From CAZRDB01 sp964598695 (GTDB lineage: Bacteria; Armatimonadota; Zipacnadia; UBA1398): a stretch of 35,615 nt of DNA. Of the stretch, positions 1 to 8,239 are shown piece after piece. The notes under the pieces are model-generated. The model was not told the origin of the DNA. It worked only from the letters and a program-made list of their open reading frames with translations, and made no database searches. The position numbers and the translations under genes are program-made. Where the stretch lies: assembly GCA_964598695.1 (NCBI GenBank), contig CAZRDB010000029.1, forward strand, positions 1-35,615. Reading direction: 5' to 3'. Position 1 is the stretch's first letter; every line of letters begins with the position of its first letter.

Positions 1-52
1 CGAATGCTGCAGTGACAACTCCTACTTACACGGTGTGTCTCTCCCACCGACT

Positions 53-142
53 CCCTCTCCCGCGGGGAGAGGGCTGGGGTGAGGGGGCGTTGCGCCTGCT
101 CCCTCACCCGGCCTGCGGCCACCCTCTCCCCGAGGGAGAGGG
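53..142. repeat. Compound REP-like palindromic element
   Basis: Two hairpins with identical 9-bp stems (CCCTCTCCC/GGGAGAGGG, 3-base loops) lie at 53-73 and 122-142. Between them a third inverted repeat pairs GGGTGAGGG at 77-85 with CCCTCACCC at 101-109. The whole block is therefore a nested, roughly 90-base palindromic unit. It sits 10 bases beyond the stop codon of the minus-strand oxidoreductase gene. Elements with this CCCTCTCCC/GGGAGAGGG core are familiar as intergenic REP or MITE-like repeats in many high-G+C bacteria. It could act as a transcript end or mRNA stabiliser for the neighbouring gene; that role is inferred. Only this full copy is in the window. Confidence 0.7.
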
Positions 143-152
143 AGACGATCCC

Positions 153-1304
153 TTACGGCGAGACCCAGACCCCGGTCTCGGCCGACTTGAGCACGGCTTC
201 GAGCACGCGCTGGACGTAGACACCGTCGCGGAAGCTCGGCCGGATCTCGGTGTCGTTGGTGATGGCGCACATCATGTCGTACAGCGAGTTGATGAACGTG
301 TGCTCCCAGCCGATGTGGTGGCCGCCGGGCCAGTAGGCCGCCATGTAGGGCTGGGCGGCGTCGGTGACCTGGATGGTCTTCCAGCCTTGCTGGCCGGCCT
401 TGTCGTGGCGGGAGAAGACCTCCAGCTCGCCGATCCGCTCGAGGTTGAAGCGGATCGAGCCCTCGCTGCCGTTGATCTCGAAGGCGTTCTTGTTGAGGCC
501 GCCGGGCGCGAAGCGCGTGGCCTCGAACGTGCCGAGCGCGCCGCACTCGAACCGGGTGAGGAAGACGGCGGCGTCGTCGACATCGACCTTGCCCCGGCCC
601 GCGGCCGCGGCGGCGCCGAGCCCACCCGTGGCGCCGGCGAGCAGCGGCCGCTCGGTGATGAAGGTCTCGGTCGCGGCCGTGAGGCTCGTGATCGGGCCGA
701 CGAGGTGGTAGGCGAGGTCGACGATGTGGGCGCCGATGTCGCCCAGGGCGCCGGAGCCGGCCTCCGACTTCACGAGGCGCCAGACCAGCGGGAACTCGGG
801 ATCGACGATCCAGTCCTGGAGGTAGGTCGCTCTCCAGTGGAAGACGCGCCCCAGGAATCCCTCGTCGATGAGCTTCTTCGCGAGCGCGACGGCGGGGACG
901 CGGCGGTAGTTGAAGGAGCACAGGTTCTTCACGCCCGCGGCCTCGACGGCGTCGGCCATCGCGATCGCCTCGCCGAGGTCGTTGGCGAGCGGCTTCTCGC
1001 ACGAGACGTGCTTCCCGGCCTTGGCGGCGGCGATGGCGATCGGCGCGTGGAGCTTGCCCGGGGTGACGATATCGACGTAGTCGATGTCGTCCCGCGCGAT
1101 GACGGCCTCCCAGTCCTGCGAGGCCTCCTCCCAGCCGAAGGCGTCAGCGTAGCCCCGGACGTCTTCGCCGGGCGCGCCGCAGAGGACCTTCTGGCGCGGA
1201 TAGGCGGGGCCCTTCGGGAAGAAGAGCCGGACGCTCCGGTACGCATTGCTGTGCGACTTCCCCATGAAGCCGCAGCCGATCAGCGCGACGTTGATCTCTC
1301 TCAC
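153..1304 (-). CDS. Gfo/Idh/MocA family oxidoreductase
   Basis: A 383-residue NAD(P)-dependent sugar or cyclitol dehydrogenase-type protein, cytosolic, with no signal peptide. The N-terminal Rossmann motif is IGCGFMG (residues 9-15). The family's dinucleotide/active-site motif is C-E-K-P at 102-105, and the C-terminal domain has the D-x-x-x-H pair at D189 and H193 (GDIGAHIVDL). The length is normal for the family. The start is GTG at 1304, preceded by GGGAGGAG at a 6-base distance; the open frame continues upstream to 1544, but that extension has no ribosome site and is not conserved-looking. The substrate cannot be read from the sequence. It is divergent from a secreted glycoside hydrolase-like gene, which suggests a role in saccharide breakdown. 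Family assignment is firm; substrate is unknown. Confidence 0.93.
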   Translation of the reverse strand: MREINVALIGCGFMGKSHSNAYRSVRLFFPKGPAYPRQKVLCGAPGEDVRGYADAFGWEEASQDWEAVIARDDIDYVDIVTPGKLHAPIAIAAAKAGKHVSCEKPLANDLGEAIAMADAVEAAGVKNLCSFNYRRVPAVALAKKLIDEGFLGRVFHWRATYLQDWIVDPEFPLVWRLVKSEAGSGALGDIGAHIVDLAYHLVGPITSLTAATETFITERPLLAGATGGLGAAAAAGRGKVDVDDAAVFLTRFECGALGTFEATRFAPGGLNKNAFEINGSEGSIRFNLERIGELEVFSRHDKAGQQGWKTIQVTDAAQPYMAAYWPGGHHIGWEHTFINSLYDMMCAITNDTEIRPSFRDGVYVQRVLEAVLKSAETGVWVSP

Positions 1305-1542
1305 GCGGTACTCCTCCCATCGGGGTGGTGACAGGGCGAGGACGTCACAGTTCGCGCGCCGCCCCGTACCGCGGCCCGCGTCGCGCCTCGCGCCTGCCTG
1401 TCGTTCGCGCCCCAGTTCGTCGGGGGCGGGGGAGGGACCTTTCGCCGCCGCCCTCCGCAAATGCCCGACAGGCCCCCGCGCGCCGAGGGCGAACCTCCTC
1501 TCGCCGGCTACCGGCTCGTACCACGGTGATAGGAGTGCCGCC

Positions 1543-3552
1543 ATGCGGAAGCTAACCCTCGTTGTTGCCCTCGGCGCCCTGTGCGCCGCGAGCCTCGCGC
1601 TCGCCCAGGAGCCGCCGCCCCGCGATCTCTACGCCGACACCTGGGTCGCGACCGACGCTCTCGGACGGACGCTGCCCGACGCCGAGACCGTCGGCCCCCT
1701 GAAGACCGACCAGCGCCGCGTGGTCGGGATCTTCTACATCACTTGGCACAGCGACGGGTACAAGGACCTCAAGAGCCCCTACGCGGCCGATGTCACCAAG
1801 GTCCTCGCGGCCGACCCCGCGGCCCGGATGGACGCCAAGCATCCGCTGTGGACCGAGGGCTCGTACCACTGGGGGGAGCCGGAGTGCGGCTACTTCCTCA
1901 GCAAGGATGAGTGGGTGATCCGACGCGACATGTCGATGCTCGCCGACGCGGGCGTCGACGTGCTCGTGATGGACGTCACGAACGCGGTCCGGTACTGGGA
2001 CGAGTGGGCCGTGCTCTTCCCCGTGATGGAGAGGATGCGGGCCGAGGGCATCAAGGTCCCGCAGTTCTGCTTCTGGGCCTTCAACGGGCCGGTGATCACG
2101 GTCGTCCAGGACCTCTACGACCGCGTCTACAAGGAGGGCAAGCACAAGGACCTTTGGTTCCAGTGGGACGGCAAGCCCCTGCTCCTCTACAACGGCAACC
2201 CGGCGGCGGACGCCAACGGGCCCGGGGTCCAGAACCCCAACCCGCACTACGACCCGGCCGCGAAGACCGACCCGCAACACCCGCACTTCGGGGACCCCGA
2301 CTACACCGAGGAGTTCTACAAGGACTACACCAAGGAGGTGAAGGAGTTCTTCACCCTCCGCACGATGTGGTGGGGCTACTACGAGTGGGCCGGCCAGCGG
2401 TTCATCGGCACCGAGGACAACTGGAGCTTCGGCTACGACATGGGTGACCCGCGCGTGGCCGCGCTCTCTCCGGACGAGCTGCTCTCGCGCCACGAAGGCA
2501 AGAAGGAGGAGGCGGCCGTCACCCCCGCCCAGCACTCGTCGAGCCTCACGGGGAAGTGCTGGACGCGCGAGCACGGCGAGCCGGAGCTGAACGATCAGGA
2601 CATGCCGGTGCCGACCTACGTCCCGTGGCTCGGCGAGACCGTCGAGCACCCGGAGGACTACGGCATCTACTTCCAGGAGCGTTGGGACGAGGCGATCGAG
2701 GCCGATCCGGAGTTCCTCTACATCAACGACTGGAACGAGTGGACGGCCGGGAAGTACCAGCCGGGTGAGGGCCAGACCGTGCCCTTCATGCGCCGGGCGA
2801 ACTCCTTCTGGTTCGTCGACCAGTACAACGCCGAGTTCAACCGGTGCATCAGCCCGATGCGGGGCGGCTACACCGACAACTACTACATGCAGATGGTCCA
2901 GAACCTGCGCCGCTACAAGGGCGCACGGCCGATCCCGCGGCTCGAGGGCCTGACCGAGATCGCGGTCGACGGCGCGTTCGCCGACTGGGCGGGCGTCGAG
3001 ACCGAGTACCGCGACACCACGGGCGACACCTCCCACCGCGACTACCCGGGCTACGGCGGCACCCACTACGTGAACACCTCGGGCCGCAACGACATCGTCA
3101 CCGCCAAGGTCGCCGTCGACGAGGACCACGTCTGCTTCTACGCCGAGGCCGCCCGGCGGCTCACGATGTACACCGGCAGCAACTGGATGCTGCTGCTGAT
3201 CGACGCCGACCGCGACAGCGCGACCGGCTGGTGCGGCTACGACTACCTCATCAACAAGCGCGTGGTCGACCGCAAGACGACGACGCTGATGCGGTACGCA
3301 CCGGAGACCCAGGGCGGGCCGTGGGTCGAGGTCGCCGAGATCCCCTTCCGGGCGACCGGCAAGGCGCTCGAGCTGGCCGTCCCGCGTGAGTTGCTCGGCC
3401 TCGAGGACGACGCGTTCTCGTTCGACTTCCACTGGGCCGACAACCCGCAGTCGCTCACCGACGCGATCAGCCTGTGCACCGACGGCGACAGCGCGCCCAA
3501 CCGCCGCTTCAACTACCGGTGCATCTGGAGCGAGGAGGGCGAGGAGGAGTAG
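1543..3552 (+). CDS. Secreted GH99/WbsX-like TIM-barrel hydrolase with CBM9-like tail
   Basis: A 669-residue exported protein. It begins with a Sec signal peptide (MRKLTLVVALGALCAASLALA, likely cleaved before QEPPP). Residues about 55-460 look like a GH71/GH99-type barrel: G-I-F-Y-I-T-W-H-S near the start, then M-D-V-T-N and the N-D-W-N-E-W motif at 395-400, which holds the likely catalytic Glu399. Residues about 473 to the end resemble a CBM9-like beta-sandwich (IAVDGAFADWAG, then a long run of Asp/Asn/Tyr-rich strands), a common carbohydrate-binding add-on. The start is ATG at 1543 with AGGAG upstream; the longer frame from 1246 would destroy the signal peptide. It probably cleaves a polysaccharide or glycan outside the cytoplasm. 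The exact family and linkage are uncertain. Confidence 0.85.
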   Translation: MRKLTLVVALGALCAASLALAQEPPPRDLYADTWVATDALGRTLPDAETVGPLKTDQRRVVGIFYITWHSDGYKDLKSPYAADVTKVLAADPAARMDAKHPLWTEGSYHWGEPECGYFLSKDEWVIRRDMSMLADAGVDVLVMDVTNAVRYWDEWAVLFPVMERMRAEGIKVPQFCFWAFNGPVITVVQDLYDRVYKEGKHKDLWFQWDGKPLLLYNGNPAADANGPGVQNPNPHYDPAAKTDPQHPHFGDPDYTEEFYKDYTKEVKEFFTLRTMWWGYYEWAGQRFIGTEDNWSFGYDMGDPRVAALSPDELLSRHEGKKEEAAVTPAQHSSSLTGKCWTREHGEPELNDQDMPVPTYVPWLGETVEHPEDYGIYFQERWDEAIEADPEFLYINDWNEWTAGKYQPGEGQTVPFMRRANSFWFVDQYNAEFNRCISPMRGGYTDNYYMQMVQNLRRYKGARPIPRLEGLTEIAVDGAFADWAGVETEYRDTTGDTSHRDYPGYGGTHYVNTSGRNDIVTAKVAVDEDHVCFYAEAARRLTMYTGSNWMLLLIDADRDSATGWCGYDYLINKRVVDRKTTTLMRYAPETQGGPWVEVAEIPFRATGKALELAVPRELLGLEDDAFSFDFHWADNPQSLTDAISLCTDGDSAPNRRFNYRCIWSEEGEEE

Positions 3553-3607
3553 CGGAGCCGGCAAGGCGTGGTTGGAGACGCAGAGGGCAGGGGATGGGTG
3601 ACCGCAC

Positions 3608-3964
3608 GTGAAGCTGCCGACTGCCGGCTTCGTCAGGATCGCGCGCGCCAAGATCGTCGACTACCTGCTGTCGACGACGCACCCGGACGGTCGGACCAAA
3701 GCGGCGTTCTTCATGTCGCACGGGTTCCGGCCGTCCGAGTGGAGGGCGCTGTCGGCCGCGCTGCGGCTGCATGCGGCGCAGCATGAGGTGTCGGCGGTCG
3801 TTCCGAGCGAGTTCGGGACGAAGTATACTGTGGACGGAGCGCTGCAGTGCCCAGACGGGCGGGCAGCGGCGCTGAGGTCGGTGTGGATCGTTCGCAACGG
3901 GGAGCAGGTCGCCTCGCTGGTGACGGCCTATCCCCTCCCAGATCGCGGAGGCGACCGGCGATGA
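3608..3964 (+). CDS. DUF6883-like small protein
   Basis: A 118-residue protein that I match to the DUF6883 type by its pattern: I-V-D-Y-L-L near residue 16, then P-x-G-R-T-K-A-x-F-F, a G-F-R-P-S-E-W stretch, F-G-T-K-Y-x-V-x-G, P-D-G-R and V-W-I-V-R-N-G, ending in L-V-T-A-Y-P. The start is GTG at 3608 with only a weak purine-rich site in front. No signal peptide or membrane segment is visible. Its stop overlaps the start of the next gene by four bases (ATGA), so the two are translated together. DUF6883 also occurs as the last domain of phage-head-linked and polymorphic-toxin proteins, and the free-standing form is often paired with DUF4926. A toxin-antitoxin or nuclease/partner role is only an inference. 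Confidence 0.75.
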   Translation: MKLPTAGFVRIARAKIVDYLLSTTHPDGRTKAAFFMSHGFRPSEWRALSAALRLHAAQHEVSAVVPSEFGTKYTVDGALQCPDGRAAALRSVWIVRNGEQVASLVTAYPLPDRGGDRR

Positions 3965-4185
3965 GAGAGCACTGCATGGTCGAGTTGGTCGTGGCTCTCC
4001 CTGAGCACCGCCTTGCCGAGGGGGCCGTGGGCACCGTCGTCCACGTCCACCGGGGCGGCGAGGCGTACGAGGTCGAGTTCCCGGGCAGTGCGGGGAGTCT
4101 CCCCGAGGTGCTGACTCTCGCCCCCGACCTGCTGCGCGCGATCTCACGGAGGGAAGCCCTCCGCCGCCTCACCCCCCTCTCGTGA
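3961..4185 (+). CDS. DUF4926-like small protein
   Basis: A 74-residue protein. The pattern V-E-L-V-V-A-L-P-E near the start, then L-A-E-G-A-V-G-T-V-V-H-V-H, a short glycine turn and Y-E-V-E-F-P, fits DUF4926, a small SH3-like beta-barrel family. A short basic C-terminal tail (SRREALRRL) follows the barrel. The ATG at 3961 overlaps the TGA of the DUF6883-like gene (ATGA), a coupling typical of two-protein modules, and no separate ribosome site is needed. It probably works with the upstream protein as a binding partner, possibly as an antidote if that protein is toxic. The family match is good; the role is unproven. Confidence 0.75.
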   Translation: MREHCMVELVVALPEHRLAEGAVGTVVHVHRGGEAYEVEFPGSAGSLPEVLTLAPDLLRAISRREALRRLTPLS

Positions 4186-4209
4186 CGCCGTCGCACGATT
4201 CCCTGAAAC

Positions 4210-4225
4210 CTCCCGCCCCCGGGAG
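4210..4225 (+). terminator. Small hairpin after the DUF6883/DUF4926 pair
   Basis: CTCCCG, a four-C loop and CGGGAG form a 6-bp stem 25 bases after the DUF4926 stop codon. There is no T-run after it, so it is at best a weak or factor-assisted terminator. It may separate the two-gene unit from the hydrolase gene at 4293. Confidence 0.35.
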
Positions 4226-4292
4226 CGAGACTGTGTAGGCGAGGGCCGGTGATGGGCTCGGCCGGCCGCTGACCGACTCCCTGGAGGTTGTC

Positions 4293-6524
4293 ATGCTGCT
4301 GCTCACCGCAAGCGTGTTCGCCTGCACCATCCTTGGCCCCGGAGCGGTCGATCGCCTCTCGCTCGCAGAGGGCGCCGACGTGCGGCTCAAGCCCGAGGGG
4401 GTGGTCCACGACTGGATCATCCTCGGCCCCTTCCCAAACCCGCGCGACGCCGCCGGCAACCCGCGTGAGGCGTTCGACACCGACTACCTGACCGCACTGG
4501 GCGGCGAGGCCAAGGCCCGGCTCGAGGAGGGCACGGCGGTCGAGGCGCCCGGCGGCGACACGGCCACCGCCCGGGCGCTCCACGCCGCGGGCGGAGTCGT
4601 CGACTTCCTCCCCCTCTTCCCCGAGAGCGCCAACCGGCTCGTCTACGCCTACACCGAGGTCCGCGCCTCATGTGAGGGCGAGGCGCTCGCCTTCCTCGGC
4701 TCGGACGATGGCGCGAAGGTCTGGGTGAACGGCGAGGCCGCGTTCGAGGCGTTCCTCCCCGCCGGCCGCTCGCACGTGGCCCGCGAGAACCGCTTTCCCA
4801 TCCGGCTCCGCGCGGGGACCAACCGGGTCCTCGTGAAGGTGGAGAACGGCCGGGGCGACTGGAAGCTCTCGCTCGAGCTGTACGGGACGGAGGCCGCGCG
4901 ACGGCTCGAGGCTGAACTGGAGGCCGCCCAGCGGATGCGCGCATTCCAGAACGCCGCCATCGGCCCCGGGGGCTGGCCGAGCCATGTGCTGGCCCCGGGC
5001 GAGGAGTTCCCGCGACTGATCTGGCGCGATGTCGACCTCGTGCGCGAGCTGGTCGGCGACGTGCCCCTCGCGGTCCGGTGGTTCGATGCCGACCTCCGGG
5101 AGGTGGCCAAGCCGAAGGCGCCGGGCCGCTATGCGGCCGTGGCCGAGGGTCGCCTGCGCGACGGTTCGCCCGTGCGCAGGGCCGCGACGTTCTACTGCGA
5201 CCCGGCCGGAGCCGACCTCGGCTGGCGCGACTACGACGTGACCCTGGCCTACCCGGGCCCGCCCTTCGACGCCAAGGCCTGGGAGGCGAACCAAGGCGCG
5301 ATCCGCCGGTGGATGAGCGGCCTGAGCGGCGAGGCTCTCGCGGCCACGGAGGGCGGCGCGATCTTCCTCGCGTGGCTTGGTGAGGCCGCCCGGAGCGACG
5401 CGGCGGCAGGCCCGATGGAGGCGCCGGACGTCCGCAACGCCGACTACTTCCTCCGCCTCAAGCTCAAGCTTGCGGGCCTCGAGGGCAAGACCACGCCGTT
5501 GGCCGCACCGGCGAAGCGCGCTGGAGGGCCTGCGCCCGTGCTCCACGAGGGCACGGCCGCCGAGGCCGGCGTGAAGGCCGACGCCAAGCAGCGGATCGAC
5601 GAGGCCTGCGCCGCGTGGGCCCGCGACTCCGGCGAGCCGTTCACGATCCTCGTCGCGCGCCACGGCGTGATCGTCACCCACGCCGCGTTCGGCAACGACA
5701 CCGATGGCCGGCCCCTCGGTCTCGACTTCCGCAATGAGATCGCCTCGATCACGAAGGCCCTCACGGGCCAGCTCTTTGGCCGCTTCGTCGACCAGGGCCT
5801 GATGGCGATCGACGACCCCGTCGGTCTCCGCTTGCCTGAGTACCCGACGACGGGTCCGCATGCGCTCACGTACCGGCACCTGTTCACGCATACGAGCGGG
5901 CTCGAGGGCCATGCCGAGTTCGGGGGCCTCGGCAATCCGTTCCTCGACAACGCGATCCTGAACGGCCTGCCGCTGCTCCACACGAGCGAGGTCCACATCT
6001 ACAACGGGATGGGTTACGACCTCGCGGGCAAGGCGATGGAGTACGCGACCGGCACGAGCATCGCCCGGCTGATGCACGACGGCCTCTTCGTCCCGCTGGG
6101 GCTGACCGAGATCCCGCCGGTCTTCGATCTCGCCTTCAGCGGCCGTCTCACGGCGCGCGAGCTGGGTGTCATCGCCCAGATGATGCTCAACCGGGGCTGC
6201 TATGGCGATGTGCAGCTCATGTCGGAGGAGACCGCGGCGAAGCTGCTGCCCGTGCGGCTCCGTGAGTTCTGGCCCGCGGTCGACGTGGAGTGGGGGATCG
6301 GTCTCACGCCCTACCGGGAGTGCCGCGCGGGCGCCGACCCGACGGACCCCGCCAGCCTGCTGCTCGGCCAGGGCGTCGTCGGCCACGGCTCGGCCACCTC
6401 GTGCATTCTGCGGGTCGCTCCCGAGAAGGACCTGATCGTGGTCGCGATCCGCCGCACCGCCGGTGAGCGCTATGACCAGCACCTCACCGAGGTGCTGACG
6501 GCGATCTCGGACTCGCTTCAGTAG
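4293..6524 (+). CDS. Secreted serine hydrolase, beta-lactamase/EstB fold, with N-terminal beta-sandwich
   Basis: A 743-residue protein. The first about 25 residues are hydrophobic and look like an atypical export signal. Residues about 35-215 form a PA14-like or sugar-binding-like sandwich (V-H-D-W-I-I-L-G-P-F-P-N, then L-G-S-D-D-G-A-K-V-W-V-N-G). Residues about 430-743 are a serine beta-lactamase/penicillin-binding-protein-like domain with nucleophile motif S485-I-T-K488 and a G-H-G-S-A-T-S motif at 697-703. The second motif reads Y570-N-G where Y-x-N is usual, so the Asn is displaced. Such proteins are usually esterases, D-amino-acid peptidases or transpeptidase relatives rather than antibiotic-resistance enzymes. 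The start is ATG at 4293 with GGAGG 5 bases upstream. The gene ends at a long hairpin facing a convergent gene. Confidence 0.85.
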   Translation: MLLLTASVFACTILGPGAVDRLSLAEGADVRLKPEGVVHDWIILGPFPNPRDAAGNPREAFDTDYLTALGGEAKARLEEGTAVEAPGGDTATARALHAAGGVVDFLPLFPESANRLVYAYTEVRASCEGEALAFLGSDDGAKVWVNGEAAFEAFLPAGRSHVARENRFPIRLRAGTNRVLVKVENGRGDWKLSLELYGTEAARRLEAELEAAQRMRAFQNAAIGPGGWPSHVLAPGEEFPRLIWRDVDLVRELVGDVPLAVRWFDADLREVAKPKAPGRYAAVAEGRLRDGSPVRRAATFYCDPAGADLGWRDYDVTLAYPGPPFDAKAWEANQGAIRRWMSGLSGEALAATEGGAIFLAWLGEAARSDAAAGPMEAPDVRNADYFLRLKLKLAGLEGKTTPLAAPAKRAGGPAPVLHEGTAAEAGVKADAKQRIDEACAAWARDSGEPFTILVARHGVIVTHAAFGNDTDGRPLGLDFRNEIASITKALTGQLFGRFVDQGLMAIDDPVGLRLPEYPTTGPHALTYRHLFTHTSGLEGHAEFGGLGNPFLDNAILNGLPLLHTSEVHIYNGMGYDLAGKAMEYATGTSIARLMHDGLFVPLGLTEIPPVFDLAFSGRLTARELGVIAQMMLNRGCYGDVQLMSEETAAKLLPVRLREFWPAVDVEWGIGLTPYRECRAGADPTDPASLLLGQGVVGHGSATSCILRVAPEKDLIVVAIRRTAGERYDQHLTEVLTAISDSLQ

Positions 6525-6537
6525 CTCGGCGGGCACC

Positions 6538-6575
6538 CGTCGCGGGGGCCCGGCCGGCGCCGGGCCCTCGCGACG
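6538..6575. terminator. Strong hairpin between convergent genes
   Basis: A 17-bp stem (6538-6554 with 6559-6575, one G-T pair) closes on a four-base CGGC loop. It fills the space between the stop codons of two convergent genes (6524 and 6579) and could end transcription from both sides. No T-run is present on either strand. Confidence 0.65.
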
Positions 6576-6578
6576 CGC

Positions 6579-8093
6579 CTACACGACCTCCAACTCGACG
6601 GCGCTGACCGAGGCCGGCGGGAAACGCCACAGGCCATCCGCGGGCAGGGCTGCCTCGCGAGGCCGGATCTCCTCGGACTGCCCCTCCATCACCTCGAACT
6701 CCGGGGGGGCGGCCAGCTCGAAGACCGTCCCGGAGGCGATGCGCATCCCCTCGACCGCCAGCGCCGCCTCGCGCGAGGCGGTGCGGCTCGTGTTCACGAC
6801 GTGGAGGCAGATGCGGCCCCCTGTTCGGCTGGCGACAACGTCGAGGTCGGTCGGTGCGTCGGCGACCGTGACCGCTCGTTCGCCGCTGTGGGCCCGGTAG
6901 AGGGCCATGATCAGGCCGACCGGCATGAGGTACGACTGGCCGCCGGGGGTGGGGATCATCACGGCGTTCACCTGCCATCGGTTGCCGCAGAAGTCGGCGA
7001 GGGTCGCGATCCTGAGCCGGTCGCCGTACCGCTGGTGGACATTCGCCATCCTCGCGTACGCCACACCCGTGGCCCAGGTCGACATCACGTCGCCGCGGTT
7101 GCGGCCCGGGATCGCGAAGTGGCACTCCGTGAGGGCGAGCGGCGTGGCCGTGGCGGCCGTCTCCTCGCACACGGCGCGGATCCGCGCCTCGTGGATCGCC
7201 GCGGCCGACATCAGCCGCTCCCAGGTCGCCGCGGGATCGCGTCGGTACGCCGTCCCACCGAGGAGTGCCTCGTCGTGGCCTTGGTCGGGGTTGAACATGT
7301 GGTGGAAGGCGAGATAGTCGAGGTGCTCGCCGGCGACCTCGAGCATCCGTGCCGCCCAGCCGCTGTCGCCCCATCCGATCAGCCGAATGCTGGGATCGGC
7401 CGCGCGCATCGCACGCGCGAACTGCACGGTCTTCCGCGCGGCGGTCTCGAGGTCGGCCGCGCCGTCGTAGGAGGTCTCATTGCCGATCTGCCACAGGGGG
7501 ACCCGGAGCGGCCCCGCATGGCCGTGCGCCGCCCGCTCCGGGCTCTCCTCCGCGTTGCAGTAACGAACCCAGTCGGCCGCCTCGGCGGCGTCGCCCACAC
7601 GGCTGCGGCCCCGAGGGTCGGTCGCCCAGTAGGGGCGCAGGTCGCCCTCGAAGTTGACGCACAGCAGGGCGTCGGCGCCGACCTGACGGCAGAAGTCGAC
7701 GAACTCCGCTGTCCCGACCTGGTTGGTCTCCATCCCGCCCCACAGCAGGTTGTACATGGGAATCCGGCTCTCGCGCGGGCCGACCGCCTCGCGCCAGCGG
7801 TAGTACGAGGCGAAGCAGCCGCCCCAGCGCAGGAGGCCCGGCGCCAGTCGCCGCGTACACTCGATGAGATCGCCGCGCCAGGAGTTTGCGCCGTGGTCCC
7901 AGCCGGCTTCGACCGAGGAGTCGGTCGCCCCGAGAGGCTCCATGAACTGCATGTACAGGTGGGGCGACAGGTCGTGCCGTGGGGTGGGGTCGATCCGCAT
8001 CGGGGCCTCCGGCTTCTGTGCGCGCGCGCGGGCCGCCAGGGCGAAGGACGCCGCGCCGACGCCCTGCAGGAACTGCCGCCTCGTGTGGTCCAT
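6579..8093 (-). CDS. GH51-like alpha-L-arabinofuranosidase, Tat-exported
   Basis: A 504-residue clan GH-A type glycosidase. The N-terminus has a twin-arginine signal (T-R-R-Q-F-L-Q-G, residues 4-11, followed by a hydrophobic stretch and A-R-A-Q). The barrel has the L-W-Q-I-G-N-E motif with the likely acid/base Glu206, and L-A-L-T-E-C-H with the likely nucleophile Glu323, about 117 residues apart as in GH51. A beta-sandwich follows to the end. The start is ATG at 8093 with GGAGG about 10 bases upstream; a GTG at 8111 in the same frame overlaps that site and is less likely. It should release arabinose or similar residues outside the cytoplasm. It is divergent from the glycyl-radical enzyme gene. 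Family assignment is good; substrate is inferred. Confidence 0.85.
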   Translation of the reverse strand: MDHTRRQFLQGVGAASFALAARARAQKPEAPMRIDPTPRHDLSPHLYMQFMEPLGATDSSVEAGWDHGANSWRGDLIECTRRLAPGLLRWGGCFASYYRWREAVGPRESRIPMYNLLWGGMETNQVGTAEFVDFCRQVGADALLCVNFEGDLRPYWATDPRGRSRVGDAAEAADWVRYCNAEESPERAAHGHAGPLRVPLWQIGNETSYDGAADLETAARKTVQFARAMRAADPSIRLIGWGDSGWAARMLEVAGEHLDYLAFHHMFNPDQGHDEALLGGTAYRRDPAATWERLMSAAAIHEARIRAVCEETAATATPLALTECHFAIPGRNRGDVMSTWATGVAYARMANVHQRYGDRLRIATLADFCGNRWQVNAVMIPTPGGQSYLMPVGLIMALYRAHSGERAVTVADAPTDLDVVASRTGGRICLHVVNTSRTASREAALAVEGMRIASGTVFELAAPPEFEVMEGQSEEIRPREAALPADGLWRFPPASVSAVELEVV

Positions 8094-8239
8094 GGCGATC
8101 ACCGCCTCCACTCGCGAGGACCTGTTCCGGGCGGCCCGGCAACCCCCTCCCTCGCCGAACGACGGTGGAGGCCCGCTCGGGGGAACAGCGAAAGAGCAGT
8201 CCGACCGCGCCGGTGACCCGGCGTGGCAAGGGAGCAGAC

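Noticed and set aside
1552..3651. A 699-codon frame antisense to the GH99-like gene
   Set aside because: No ribosome site or domain, and the plus strand has a signal peptide and catalytic motif.
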